Shown here one piece after another: positions 54,874-63,378 of a DNA stretch of 64,000 nucleotides (its first letter is position 1; every line of letters starts with the position of its first letter). Source of the stretch: Prevotella sp. (GTDB lineage Bacteria > Bacteroidota > Bacteroidia > Bacteroidales > Bacteroidaceae); NCBI GenBank assembly GCA_017554145.1, contig JAFZIZ010000013.1:79685-143684 (forward strand), given 5' to 3'. The translations under genes and the position numbers were made by a program. The notes under the pieces were generated by a model. The model made no database searches. It saw nothing but the letters and a program-made list of their open reading frames with translations, and was not told the origin of the DNA.

Positions 54874-57288
54874 ATGAAAAGAACGTTATTACTATGTCTG
54901 GCTGTTGTCTCGGGACTGATAGCACAGGCACGGAATCGTGAGAATTTTGACCAAGGGTGGCATTTCATTCTGGCAGACTCTGCACAGATGGCAAGTCCTA
55001 CGTATAATGATGCCCATTGGCGAATATTGAATCTGCCACATGACTGGGCGATAGAGGGTGACTTCCGCGATGGTAATCCCAGTGGGGCTGGTGGTGGAGC
55101 CTTGCCTGGTGGTATAGGATGGTATCGCAAGCGTTTTATATTGGGCTGTGATGCACTGCCTTCCGACCGTTACTTCATAGAGTTTGACGGTGTATATATG
55201 AACTCTACCGTCTATGTCAACGGACAGCAGGTAGGTTTTCGCCCCTATGGCTATAGTTCTTTTGAATACGACATCACAAATTATCTACGACAAGGCGAGA
55301 ATGTGATTGCTGTGCGTGTGGACAACAGTGATCAGCCGAACTCACGTTGGTATTCAGGTTGTGGCATCTACCGTCATGTGTGGTTCATCCAAACCAATCC
55401 TGTACATGTCAAACACTGGGGCGTTCATGTTGAGACGGATGCCAAGACGGGACTGGTGAAGGTAGATGTGGATGTCATGGGTACTGGTTATAAAGTACGC
55501 AATACAGTCTTCGATGCCGCAGGCAAGGAAGTCGGTATGAAAGTGAAAAAGCCGCATCTTTGGTCGGTGGATGACCCGTATATATATAAGGTGTGCACAC
55601 AAGTATTGGTGGATGGTAAGGTGGTTGATGAGGTGTGGACCATCACAGCCTTCCGCGATTTCCGCTTTGATGCGAAGACAGGTTTCTGGTTGAACGGTAA
55701 GAATATGAAACTGAATGGTGTGTGTGAGCATCATGACTTTGGTTGTTTAGGTGCTGCCTTGAATGAGGATGCCCTGCACCGTAAACTGACGAAGTTGAAG
55801 ACGATGGGTGTCAATTCCATTAGAAGTTCACACAATCCTCCTGCTCCTGAGCTATTGAATATGTGCGACACGATGGGTATCATTGTGATGGATGAGTCGT
55901 TTGACATGTGGCGACGCAAGAAGACATCAGGTGACTATGCGCGTTTCTTTGATGAGTGGCATGAGCGTGATCTCACAGACCTCGTGCTTCGTGACCGTAA
56001 TCACCCTTGTGTGCTTATGTGGTCTATCGGTAATGAGGTATTGGAACAATGGTCTTCGGCTGATGCTGATGAGTTGACATTAGAGCAAGCAAACCTGCTT
56101 CTGAATGCAGCACACGATGCTTCTACTTTGTCACATGGCGAAGAACTAAGTCCAAATTCACTGTTGACACGTCATTTGGCTGATATTGTGAAACGCTATG
56201 ATACGACAAGACCGATTCTGTCTGGTTGTAATGAGCCGAGTCCCAACAACCATCTCTTCAAGAGCGGGGCTATCGATATCATCGGCTTCAATTACCATCA
56301 TCAATGGGTAAAGGATGTACCCAAGAACTTCCCCGACAAACCCTTTATCTTCTCTGAGAGTGTTTCGGCATTGCAAACGCGAGGCTTCTATAAGATGCCT
56401 TCCGATTCCATCACATGGGCACCACAGGAGTGGTATCTTCCCTATACAGATCCCAGTTTCATGTGCTCGTCATACGACAATTTCCATGCCTCTTGGAGTT
56501 CTACCCATGAAGAGACGTGGGATGTGGTGAAGCATACGCCCTATGTCGGTGGCCAGTATATCTGGACTGGGTTCGATTATATCGGAGAGCCCACACCGTA
56601 TGGATTCCCTGCACGTTCTTCGTATTTCGGTATCATTGATCTTGCTGGTTTTCCCAAGGATACCTACTATATGTATCAAAGTGAATGGACGACGAAGCCA
56701 GTGTTGCACCTCTTCCCCCATTGGAATTGGTTGCCGGGGCAAACTATCGATATGTGGTGCTATTATAATAATGCCGATGAAGTGGAACTATTTATCAACG
56801 GCAAGAGTCAAGGTGTGCGTCGTAAGACAGGTGAACAATCTGATAGACGTTATGAAATGCATAATCTGACGACAAAACTCAATACCGAGTATCATGTGGG
56901 ATGGCGTGTGACTTATGAGCCCGGCGAAGTGAAGGTATTGGCTCGCAAGGAAGGAAGAACTATAAGAGAACAAGTCATCAAGACGGCTGGACCAGCTGCC
57001 CGTCTGCGCTTGACTACCGACTATCAGGGTAAGAATACAACCTTTGTCAATGTCGAGGTCGTTGATAAGGATGGTAACCTCTGCCCATTGGCTGAGGATC
57101 AGGTGTATTTCTCTGTTGATGGCGGTGCTCAGATTATTGGTACGGATAATGGTTGTCAGACCTCAATGGAGCGTTTCAAGGCTCCTCAGCGCAAAGCTTT
57201 TTTCGGTAAGTGTATGGTGGTTGTCAAGGGTCACGGCACTCTGACGGCAAAGGCTATTGGATTGGAATCAAGTACGATGAAGTTATGA
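54874..57288 (+). CDS. Glycoside hydrolase family 2 (beta-galactosidase-like)
   Basis: An 804-residue exported enzyme (signal MKRTLLLCLAVVSGLIAQA). The GH2 sugar-binding domain (RENFDQGWHF...NLPHDWAIEGDF) is followed by an immunoglobulin-like domain that seems shorter than usual, and the TIM barrel with acid/base Glu in WSIGNEV and nucleophile Glu in FIFSESVS. C-terminal beta domains follow. It should release a terminal beta-linked sugar, most likely galactose; beta-mannosidase or glucuronidase activity is less likely. Next to two GH31 enzymes this fits side-chain removal from xyloglucan-like glycans. It ends in an ATGA overlap with the next gene. Confidence 0.88.
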   Translation: MKRTLLLCLAVVSGLIAQARNRENFDQGWHFILADSAQMASPTYNDAHWRILNLPHDWAIEGDFRDGNPSGAGGGALPGGIGWYRKRFILGCDALPSDRYFIEFDGVYMNSTVYVNGQQVGFRPYGYSSFEYDITNYLRQGENVIAVRVDNSDQPNSRWYSGCGIYRHVWFIQTNPVHVKHWGVHVETDAKTGLVKVDVDVMGTGYKVRNTVFDAAGKEVGMKVKKPHLWSVDDPYIYKVCTQVLVDGKVVDEVWTITAFRDFRFDAKTGFWLNGKNMKLNGVCEHHDFGCLGAALNEDALHRKLTKLKTMGVNSIRSSHNPPAPELLNMCDTMGIIVMDESFDMWRRKKTSGDYARFFDEWHERDLTDLVLRDRNHPCVLMWSIGNEVLEQWSSADADELTLEQANLLLNAAHDASTLSHGEELSPNSLLTRHLADIVKRYDTTRPILSGCNEPSPNNHLFKSGAIDIIGFNYHHQWVKDVPKNFPDKPFIFSESVSALQTRGFYKMPSDSITWAPQEWYLPYTDPSFMCSSYDNFHASWSSTHEETWDVVKHTPYVGGQYIWTGFDYIGEPTPYGFPARSSYFGIIDLAGFPKDTYYMYQSEWTTKPVLHLFPHWNWLPGQTIDMWCYYNNADEVELFINGKSQGVRRKTGEQSDRRYEMHNLTTKLNTEYHVGWRVTYEPGEVKVLARKEGRTIREQVIKTAGPAARLRLTTDYQGKNTTFVNVEVVDKDGNLCPLAEDQVYFSVDGGAQIIGTDNGCQTSMERFKAPQRKAFFGKCMVVVKGHGTLTAKAIGLESSTMKL

Positions 57289-59600
57289 AAAGAATATTAA
57301 GTATTGTTTTGGTGCTTGTTGCCTCATTGACGGCACAAGCTCAGTTGCAGACATCCGCAGGTGTACAGTATCTGCAATGTATGCCAAAAGACCAGTCGGG
57401 CGATTTCTCCGATCTTAGTAACACCTATTTCTTGGCAGACTCGCTGGCCTCGTTCGATGTGGCAAAAGGTGAGGGACAGGTGAACTGGAAGCGATATCGG
57501 CTATCACCGCGTCAGGCGTTCAACCTGAATGGCTATTGGCCAGTACGTATGCAGATGCTTGACTTCCCAGACACACAGTATGACAACAATCCTAATCTCT
57601 TGTTGAAGATTGACTTCGTGAGTCCCCGTTGTGTGCGTATTCGTATGGCTACATCACCGATTGAGGCTCCACGCAAGGACAGCGAGAGCTTGATGTTGGC
57701 AGGAGCGGTGCCTTCTTCTAATGAATGGAAGGCAGTGAGTGATGACAGAACCATCGCCTACAGGACCGCTTACGGCAGCATTGAGATACAGAAATATCCG
57801 TGGCGTATAGTATTGAAAGACAAGAACGGTAAGGTGATGACGCAGACGCGTCATATTATCGACAACGATTCCAGTCAGGTAAAACTACTGCCATTCTCGT
57901 TTATCAAGCGTGGCTCTGACAATTCGCGTAGTGTGAATCCTGTGTGGACTATAGCCCCGGGTGAGCGTATCTATGGTGGTGGCGAGTCGTTTGGAGCACT
58001 GAATAAAGTAGGGCAGAAGATGCAACTCATGGTGACTGATCCTCAGGGGCCAGAGACCGACGGACAGTATAAGCCTGTACCGTTCTTTTTCTCCAATCGT
58101 GGCTACGGTATCTTTATGCACACCTCGGCACCTGTTACTGCAGACTTCGGTGCTTCGTATATCGGTGCATCACGCTTGTTTATGGCAGACGAGCAACTCG
58201 ACCTCTTCGTATTCTTCGGCGAACCGAAAGATATCCTCAACGAATATACCAACATCACGGGCAAGTCGCCAATGTTGCCGTTATGGACCTTTGGTACGTG
58301 GATGAGTCGCATCACTTATTTTTCACAGGAGGAAGGCTTGGAGATTGCCCGTCAACTGCGTCAAAACAAGATACCATCTGATGTAATTCATTTTGATACA
58401 GGATGGTTTGGCGTTGACTGGCAGTGTGACTACGAGTTCGCCAAAGACCGTTTCAAAGACCCTGTCGGCATGCTTAAGCAACTCAAGCAACAGGGTTTCC
58501 ATACTTGTCTATGGCAGTTACCATATTTCACACCTAAGAACCGTTTCTTCCATGAGATTGTCGAGAATAATCTACATGTAAGGAATGCCGATGGGGGTAT
58601 GCCTTACGAGGATGCCGTACTCGATTTCTCGAATCCGCAGACCGTCGCATGGTATCAGTCGAAGATTACAGGACTCTTGAAACAAGGCGTCTCCACAATC
58701 AAGTGTGACTTCGGTGAGGCGGCTCCCTATAACGGCTTCTATCATAGCGGGAAAGGTGGTCTCTATGAGCATAACCTCTATCCGCTACGTTATAACAAGG
58801 CATTGTGGGAGGCGGTAGAGCGACAGTATCCTCACGAGGGTGTCATTTGGGCACGCTCAGCTTGGGCTGGTAGTCAGCGTTACGCGCTCCATTGGGGTGG
58901 GGATGCTGCTACGACGAATACGGGTATGTTGGGTGATCTGCGTGGTGGACTTTCTTTCGGACTCAGCGGATTCTCGTTCTGGAGTCATGATATGGGCGGC
59001 TTTGTGACGGCATCGCCCGAGGATATCTATCGCCGTTGGCTACCCTTCGGTTTCCTGAGTTCCCATACTCGTGCCCACGGCGCACCGCCTACAGAGCCAT
59101 GGCTTATCAGTGAGTCGTTTACGAAAGCCTTCCGCGAGGCTGCTGAAATGAAATACAAGTTAATGCCGTATGTCTATGCACAGGCGAAAGACTGCTCAGA
59201 GCGTGGCCTGCCAATGGTTCGTGCATTGCTCGTGGAGTTCCCAGATGACCTAGGTGCATGGCTTGTAGAGGATGCGTATATGTTCGGTTCGCAGATACTC
59301 GTTGCCCCATTGTTGGAGAGCGGTAACGAGCGTACTGTCTATCTTCCTCGTGGCAAATGGATCGACTATCAATCGGGTAAGGTGTATGAAGGTGGTTATC
59401 AGACCATCAAGGCTGGTAATATTCCCGCTATTATTCTCGTTCGCGATGGTAGTCTAATACCGCATGCCCCTCTTGCTCAGCGCACTGACGAGATACAATG
59501 GGATAAGGTGGAGTTAAAATCCTACAAGGTGGATGCCAAGAAATGTACGGGCTTACTCTTCAAACCTGGCGACAGCCAGTTGCAGCACGTTGAGCAGTAA
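57285..59600 (+). CDS. Glycoside hydrolase family 31, YicI-like
   Basis: A 771-residue exported GH31 (signal MKRILSIVLVLVASLTAQA at 57285, overlapping the GH2 stop as ATGA). An N-terminal beta domain leads into the barrel with IHFDTGWFGVDWQCDY (substrate loop), nucleophile Asp in TIKCDFGEAAP and acid/base Asp in HWGGDAAT. The C-terminal beta domain has VEDAYMFGSQILVAPLLESG. The family includes alpha-xylosidase YicI and alpha-glucosidases; this arrangement favours an alpha-xylosidase acting on isoprimeverose-type ends. It is the last gene in the operon, and no hairpin terminator is apparent before the convergent rsgA. Confidence 0.88.
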   Translation: MKRILSIVLVLVASLTAQAQLQTSAGVQYLQCMPKDQSGDFSDLSNTYFLADSLASFDVAKGEGQVNWKRYRLSPRQAFNLNGYWPVRMQMLDFPDTQYDNNPNLLLKIDFVSPRCVRIRMATSPIEAPRKDSESLMLAGAVPSSNEWKAVSDDRTIAYRTAYGSIEIQKYPWRIVLKDKNGKVMTQTRHIIDNDSSQVKLLPFSFIKRGSDNSRSVNPVWTIAPGERIYGGGESFGALNKVGQKMQLMVTDPQGPETDGQYKPVPFFFSNRGYGIFMHTSAPVTADFGASYIGASRLFMADEQLDLFVFFGEPKDILNEYTNITGKSPMLPLWTFGTWMSRITYFSQEEGLEIARQLRQNKIPSDVIHFDTGWFGVDWQCDYEFAKDRFKDPVGMLKQLKQQGFHTCLWQLPYFTPKNRFFHEIVENNLHVRNADGGMPYEDAVLDFSNPQTVAWYQSKITGLLKQGVSTIKCDFGEAAPYNGFYHSGKGGLYEHNLYPLRYNKALWEAVERQYPHEGVIWARSAWAGSQRYALHWGGDAATTNTGMLGDLRGGLSFGLSGFSFWSHDMGGFVTASPEDIYRRWLPFGFLSSHTRAHGAPPTEPWLISESFTKAFREAAEMKYKLMPYVYAQAKDCSERGLPMVRALLVEFPDDLGAWLVEDAYMFGSQILVAPLLESGNERTVYLPRGKWIDYQSGKVYEGGYQTIKAGNIPAIILVRDGSLIPHAPLAQRTDEIQWDKVELKSYKVDAKKCTGLLFKPGDSQLQHVEQ

Positions 59601-59627
59601 AATGGGATTAGGAAAGGATGAAGGGGG

Positions 59628-60593
59628 TTACTGAGCTTCACGATATCTGTTCTCGTCCTTGTCGTCAAGCATAGAAAGATAGCTCTGATAGCGACTTTGT
59701 GCAATATAATGATCCTCTACGGCTTTCAGGACTGCACAACCAGGCTCATGGGTGTGGGTACAATTGGAAAACTTGCACTGTTTAGAAAACTCGAATATTT
59801 CTTTGAAATAACTCGTCAACTCCTCCCGTTCCATATCAAAGGTACCAAAGCCTTTGATACCCGGAGTGTCGATGAGCCAACCAGTGGTGAGTGGTGAGTG
59901 GTGAGTGGTGAGTGGTATCATCTCGGAGAAGGTCGTGGTATGCATTCCCATCTGATGCGCATCACTGATCTCTGCCGTACGCAGATTGGCATCGGGTAGG
60001 ATGCGATTGATCAGCGTCGACTTCCCCACTCCACTGTTTCCACTGAGTAGTGTAATCTTACCTGTCAGTCTTTCCTTTAGAGCCTCAACGCCCTCACCTG
60101 ACATCGCAGAGATAGCATGGCACTCATAGCCGATGGTCTCGTAGAGTTGAATCATCATCTCCTGATAGTGACGTTCCTCTTCATTGAGCAGGTCAGTCTT
60201 GTTGAACACCAAGATGACAGGCACCCGATAAGCCTCAGCAGAGGCAAGGAAGCGATCGATAAACGTCGTACTGGTTTCGGGCTTGACAACAGTAATCACG
60301 AGCAATGCCTGATCAACATTCGCTGCGATGATATGACTCTGTTTAGAGAGGTTGATGCTCTTGCGGATGATATAGTTGCGACGGTCTTCAATCTCAGTGA
60401 TAAAGGCGGTTGGCTGTTGATTAGCAATTGCCGGCTGCATCGTGATTTCCACCCTATCGCCTACGGCCACAGGATTCGTACTCCGAATACCACGCAGTCG
60501 GAAATTACCCTTTATCTTACAATCGACAGTTGGTCCATCGTCCGTCAGAACGGTGTACCAACTGCCAGTATTCTTAATAACGAGACCTTTCAC
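59628..60593 (-). CDS. rsgA: Ribosome biogenesis GTPase RsgA
   Basis: A circularly permuted GTPase that helps mature the 30S subunit. The 321-residue protein has an OB-fold N-terminus, then G4 FNKTD, G1 GNSGVGKS and G3 DTPG in permuted order, and a C-terminal zinc knuckle [14 protein letters not shown]. Between G2 (MHTTTFSEM) and G3 (LIDTPG) a stretch [11 protein letters not shown] replaces the usual short hairpin. It is encoded by five copies of a 7-bp unit and recurs as PFTTHHSPL in the esterase at 1802-3361. The gene lies 3 bp after frr and is co-transcribed with it. Confidence 0.95.
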   Translation of the reverse strand: MKGLVIKNTGSWYTVLTDDGPTVDCKIKGNFRLRGIRSTNPVAVGDRVEITMQPAIANQQPTAFITEIEDRRNYIIRKSINLSKQSHIIAANVDQALLVITVVKPETSTTFIDRFLASAEAYRVPVILVFNKTDLLNEEERHYQEMMIQLYETIGYECHAISAMSGEGVEALKERLTGKITLLSGNSGVGKSTLINRILPDANLRTAEISDAHQMGMHTTTFSEMIPLTTHHSPLTTGWLIDTPGIKGFGTFDMEREELTSYFKEIFEFSKQCKFSNCTHTHEPGCAVLKAVEDHYIAQSRYQSYLSMLDDKDENRYREAQ

Positions 60594-60596
60594 AGA

Positions 60597-61157
60597 TTAT
60601 ACTGTCATGATCTCTTTGTTCTTTGCCTCCATCAACTCGTCGAGTTTCTTGATGTACTTGTCATGCAACTTCTGCAGATCGAGTTCGGCATCCTTTTCAT
60701 TGTCTTCAGAAAGACCATCCTTGATGGCTTTCTTCAGTTTGTCCTTGATGTCGGCACGGACATTGCGCACCTCTACCTTTGCCTTCTCAGCAATCTTGTT
60801 GCACTGTTTCACCAAGTCACGACGACGCTCTTCTGTAGGCTGAGGAATACCCAAACGGATAATCTCACCATTGTTCTCAGGGGTGATACCTACATCCGAA
60901 TCCATAATCGCCTTCTCAATATCACGAATCTGCTTTCTGTCCCAAGGCTTGATAGCGATGGTACGAGCATCAGGCGTAGAGATGTTAGCAACTTGGTTCA
61001 AAGGCACTTTAGAGCCATACGACTCTACACGAACGCCATCGAGGATGGCAACATTGGCACGACCGGCACGGACGCGCGCCAGTTCTTCTTCAAGGAACAT
61101 GGCAGCCATCTGCATACGCTCTTCAGCCGAGGCTAATGTTTGTTTTACGTCTATCAT
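60597..61157 (-). CDS. frr: Ribosome recycling factor
   Basis: A 186-residue factor that splits post-termination ribosomes with EF-G. The two-domain layout is complete: a long three-helix coiled coil with RVRAGRANVAILDGV and IPQPTEERRRDLVKQCNK, and a small beta/alpha domain in the middle (VRVESYGSKVPLNQVANIS). It has its own promoter at 61198-61229 and rsgA follows by 3 bp, an arrangement I have seen in other Bacteroidales. Confidence 0.97.
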   Translation of the reverse strand: MIDVKQTLASAEERMQMAAMFLEEELARVRAGRANVAILDGVRVESYGSKVPLNQVANISTPDARTIAIKPWDRKQIRDIEKAIMDSDVGITPENNGEIIRLGIPQPTEERRRDLVKQCNKIAEKAKVEVRNVRADIKDKLKKAIKDGLSEDNEKDAELDLQKLHDKYIKKLDELMEAKNKEIMTV

Positions 61158-61197
61158 ATTAATAATGTTTATTGGTTTTTATACATTTTACTTCCGA

Positions 61198-61229
61198 CAA
61201 AGATACGCATTATATTCCGAATAAGCAAA
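61198..61229 (-). promoter_or_regulatory. Promoter for frr-rsgA
   Basis: On the minus strand TTTG-N20-TATCTTTG, about 40 bp before the frr ATG. Confidence 0.7.
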
Positions 61230-61245
61230 AAACAATCGAAAAAAT

Positions 61246-61276
61246 TTTGAAAAGTGCCATAAATATTCTATCTTTG
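61246..61276 (+). promoter_or_regulatory. Promoter for the PAS sensor operon
   Basis: TTTG-N19-TATCTTTG on the + strand; start at about 61283, leader about 40 nt. Divergent from the frr promoter, 17 bp away. Confidence 0.75.
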
Positions 61277-61320
61277 TAGGCTGAATATATACCAATTCTT
61301 AACAGACCTAAGAAAAAGAG

Positions 61321-63378
61321 ATGATTCTTCATATAGGCATACTACTTGGCTCTAACCACCTGTTAGCCTACGCTGCCGCAGGGTTGTTGATTGCTTTCCT
61401 GATCCTATTGTTCTACAATCGGCATTACCTCTCACGGGAAGAGGAAATCAACAACGAGAATCGGACGAGTATGGCTCGCCTTTCTATCATCATGCAGGTA
61501 GGAAGGTTGAAGATATGGACATACGATACGGATACAAGGCATTATAGTCTTCTGTCGGCGGATGGCGTTTTCAGACAAGAATACAATCCCATTGACTTCG
61601 TACAGTTCTATAACCGCGATGACTTCGAGACACTACGCTCTGCTGTCTATGGCATCTATGAAGGCAAACGCAATTCGGCAACACTCAAGTTGCGCACCAA
61701 TCCCTCCAACGGTGCCATTCGTTATTTCAAACTCTATCTCTCTATTGCCGAGAAAAAGCCCGACGGACGTGTCTCGAAACTATTAGGTATCCAGCAAGAC
61801 ATCTCGGAAGAGCACAACAAGAAGGCACTTGCCAACGAGATGCTGATACGCTATCAGACGATCTTCAACTCCTCGTTGATTGACATGCTCTATTACGATA
61901 AAGACGGAGTATTGACAGACATCAACGAAACTGCCTGCCAGTCGTTTAACATCCCTGACCGTCAGAAACTCCTTGACAGCAAATACACCTTTGCTGACAA
62001 TCCTATGTTCAAGGATGTCAACATGGACAAAGAAGACTATATCCGCACCACGACCCTCATCGACCTCCATCAATACCAAGAGAGCCATCAGCAAGTCATG
62101 CCTCTCAAACTTCCTGGAAAGGTCTATTATGAGGCCGTCATCGTCACCAACCGTCAGCAAGAAGGAACGAGGAAAGACATTTACATTGCAGGACGAAATG
62201 TGACGGAGATGGTAGAGTCGTTCCATCAGCAGCAAGAAGGAGTCAAGCGTCTGAAGATAGCCACCCAGCACATTCAGGAATATATCGATAATATCAACTA
62301 TGCACTCCGTATCACCAATGTGCGGATCGTGAACTATTATCCTCAGAGCCACACCTTGGAAATCTCAACGATCATTGGCAAGTCACAGAAGATACAACTG
62401 TCTCAACTACGCTGCATTCGACTGGCAACACCCCGCTATCGTCGCGCTGTGTCAAGTATCCTGAACCGGATGGACCATCTGAAGCAGCGTAGTATTGAGC
62501 AGATTATTGAGGTTGATATCCACGACAAGCAAGGACGTTTGGTATCCCTCATGTTCAACCTCGTCCCCATCTTCAATGAAGCAGGAAAGGTGGAGAGATA
62601 CTTCGGCATGTGTCGTAATATGACGGACTACATAGAGACTGAACACCATCTTGCCATCGAGACCCAGAAGGCACAAGAGACAGAACTGCTGAAAGAGTCG
62701 TTCCTCACCAATATGAGTTATGAGATACGTACTCCGCTCAATTCGGTATTGGGCTTTGCCGAACTCTTTGAGACAGACCATGACGAGGAAGACGAGACAT
62801 TCTTTGTGGAGGAAATCAAGAAGAACACAAAGACACTGTTGGAACTCATCAACGATATTCTCTACCTGTCGCGCTTAGATGCCGACATGGTGAAATTCAA
62901 GGAAGAGGAGTTCGACTTTGCAGAGTTGTTCGATGCCTATTGCCAGATGGGTTGGACGAGTGTACGTCCTGAAGTCAAGACATCCATTGATAATCCCTAT
63001 GAGCATCTGGTCATCAAAGGTGATTCTGAGAATCTGGGCAAAGCCATCCAGAAACTCTGCGTGAACTCGGCGGTCTTCACCTATCAGGGAATGATCCGTG
63101 CCAAATATGAATACCTGCGCAATGAGTTGGCGATTAGCATTGAAGACACAGGAATCGGTGTTGACGAAGAAACACTGCCTAAAGTCTTTGAACGCTTCGT
63201 CAGGAACAAAGACGAGAAACTCTGTGGTACAGGTCTTGACTTACCAATCATCAAATCGATTATCGAGAAGATGGGCGGTTCCATTGAAATGCACTCCGAA
63301 CAGGGGAAAGGCACCTCAGTCTGGATCTTCCTGCCCTGTGAAGCAACGGATATTAAAAAACGTGATATCGCCATATGA
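61321..63378 (+). CDS. PAS sensor histidine kinase-like protein with His replaced by Tyr
   Basis: A 685-residue protein. One membrane helix (residues 13-33) is followed by three PAS-like domains (about 50-165, 175-300 and 310-440), a HisKA-like coiled coil and an HATPase domain. In the phospho-acceptor motif the His is replaced: FLTNMSYEIRTPLN has Tyr467 (TAT codon at 62719-62721). The N-box is CVNSAVF, G1 EDTGIGV and G2 GTGLDLPI, the last also altered from GTGLGLSI. It is therefore probably a pseudokinase or a regulator of another kinase. The next gene overlaps by 4 bp (ATGA) and encodes another PAS sensor. Confidence 0.87.
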   Translation: MILHIGILLGSNHLLAYAAAGLLIAFLILLFYNRHYLSREEEINNENRTSMARLSIIMQVGRLKIWTYDTDTRHYSLLSADGVFRQEYNPIDFVQFYNRDDFETLRSAVYGIYEGKRNSATLKLRTNPSNGAIRYFKLYLSIAEKKPDGRVSKLLGIQQDISEEHNKKALANEMLIRYQTIFNSSLIDMLYYDKDGVLTDINETACQSFNIPDRQKLLDSKYTFADNPMFKDVNMDKEDYIRTTTLIDLHQYQESHQQVMPLKLPGKVYYEAVIVTNRQQEGTRKDIYIAGRNVTEMVESFHQQQEGVKRLKIATQHIQEYIDNINYALRITNVRIVNYYPQSHTLEISTIIGKSQKIQLSQLRCIRLATPRYRRAVSSILNRMDHLKQRSIEQIIEVDIHDKQGRLVSLMFNLVPIFNEAGKVERYFGMCRNMTDYIETEHHLAIETQKAQETELLKESFLTNMSYEIRTPLNSVLGFAELFETDHDEEDETFFVEEIKKNTKTLLELINDILYLSRLDADMVKFKEEEFDFAELFDAYCQMGWTSVRPEVKTSIDNPYEHLVIKGDSENLGKAIQKLCVNSAVFTYQGMIRAKYEYLRNELAISIEDTGIGVDEETLPKVFERFVRNKDEKLCGTGLDLPIIKSIIEKMGGSIEMHSEQGKGTSVWIFLPCEATDIKKRDIAI

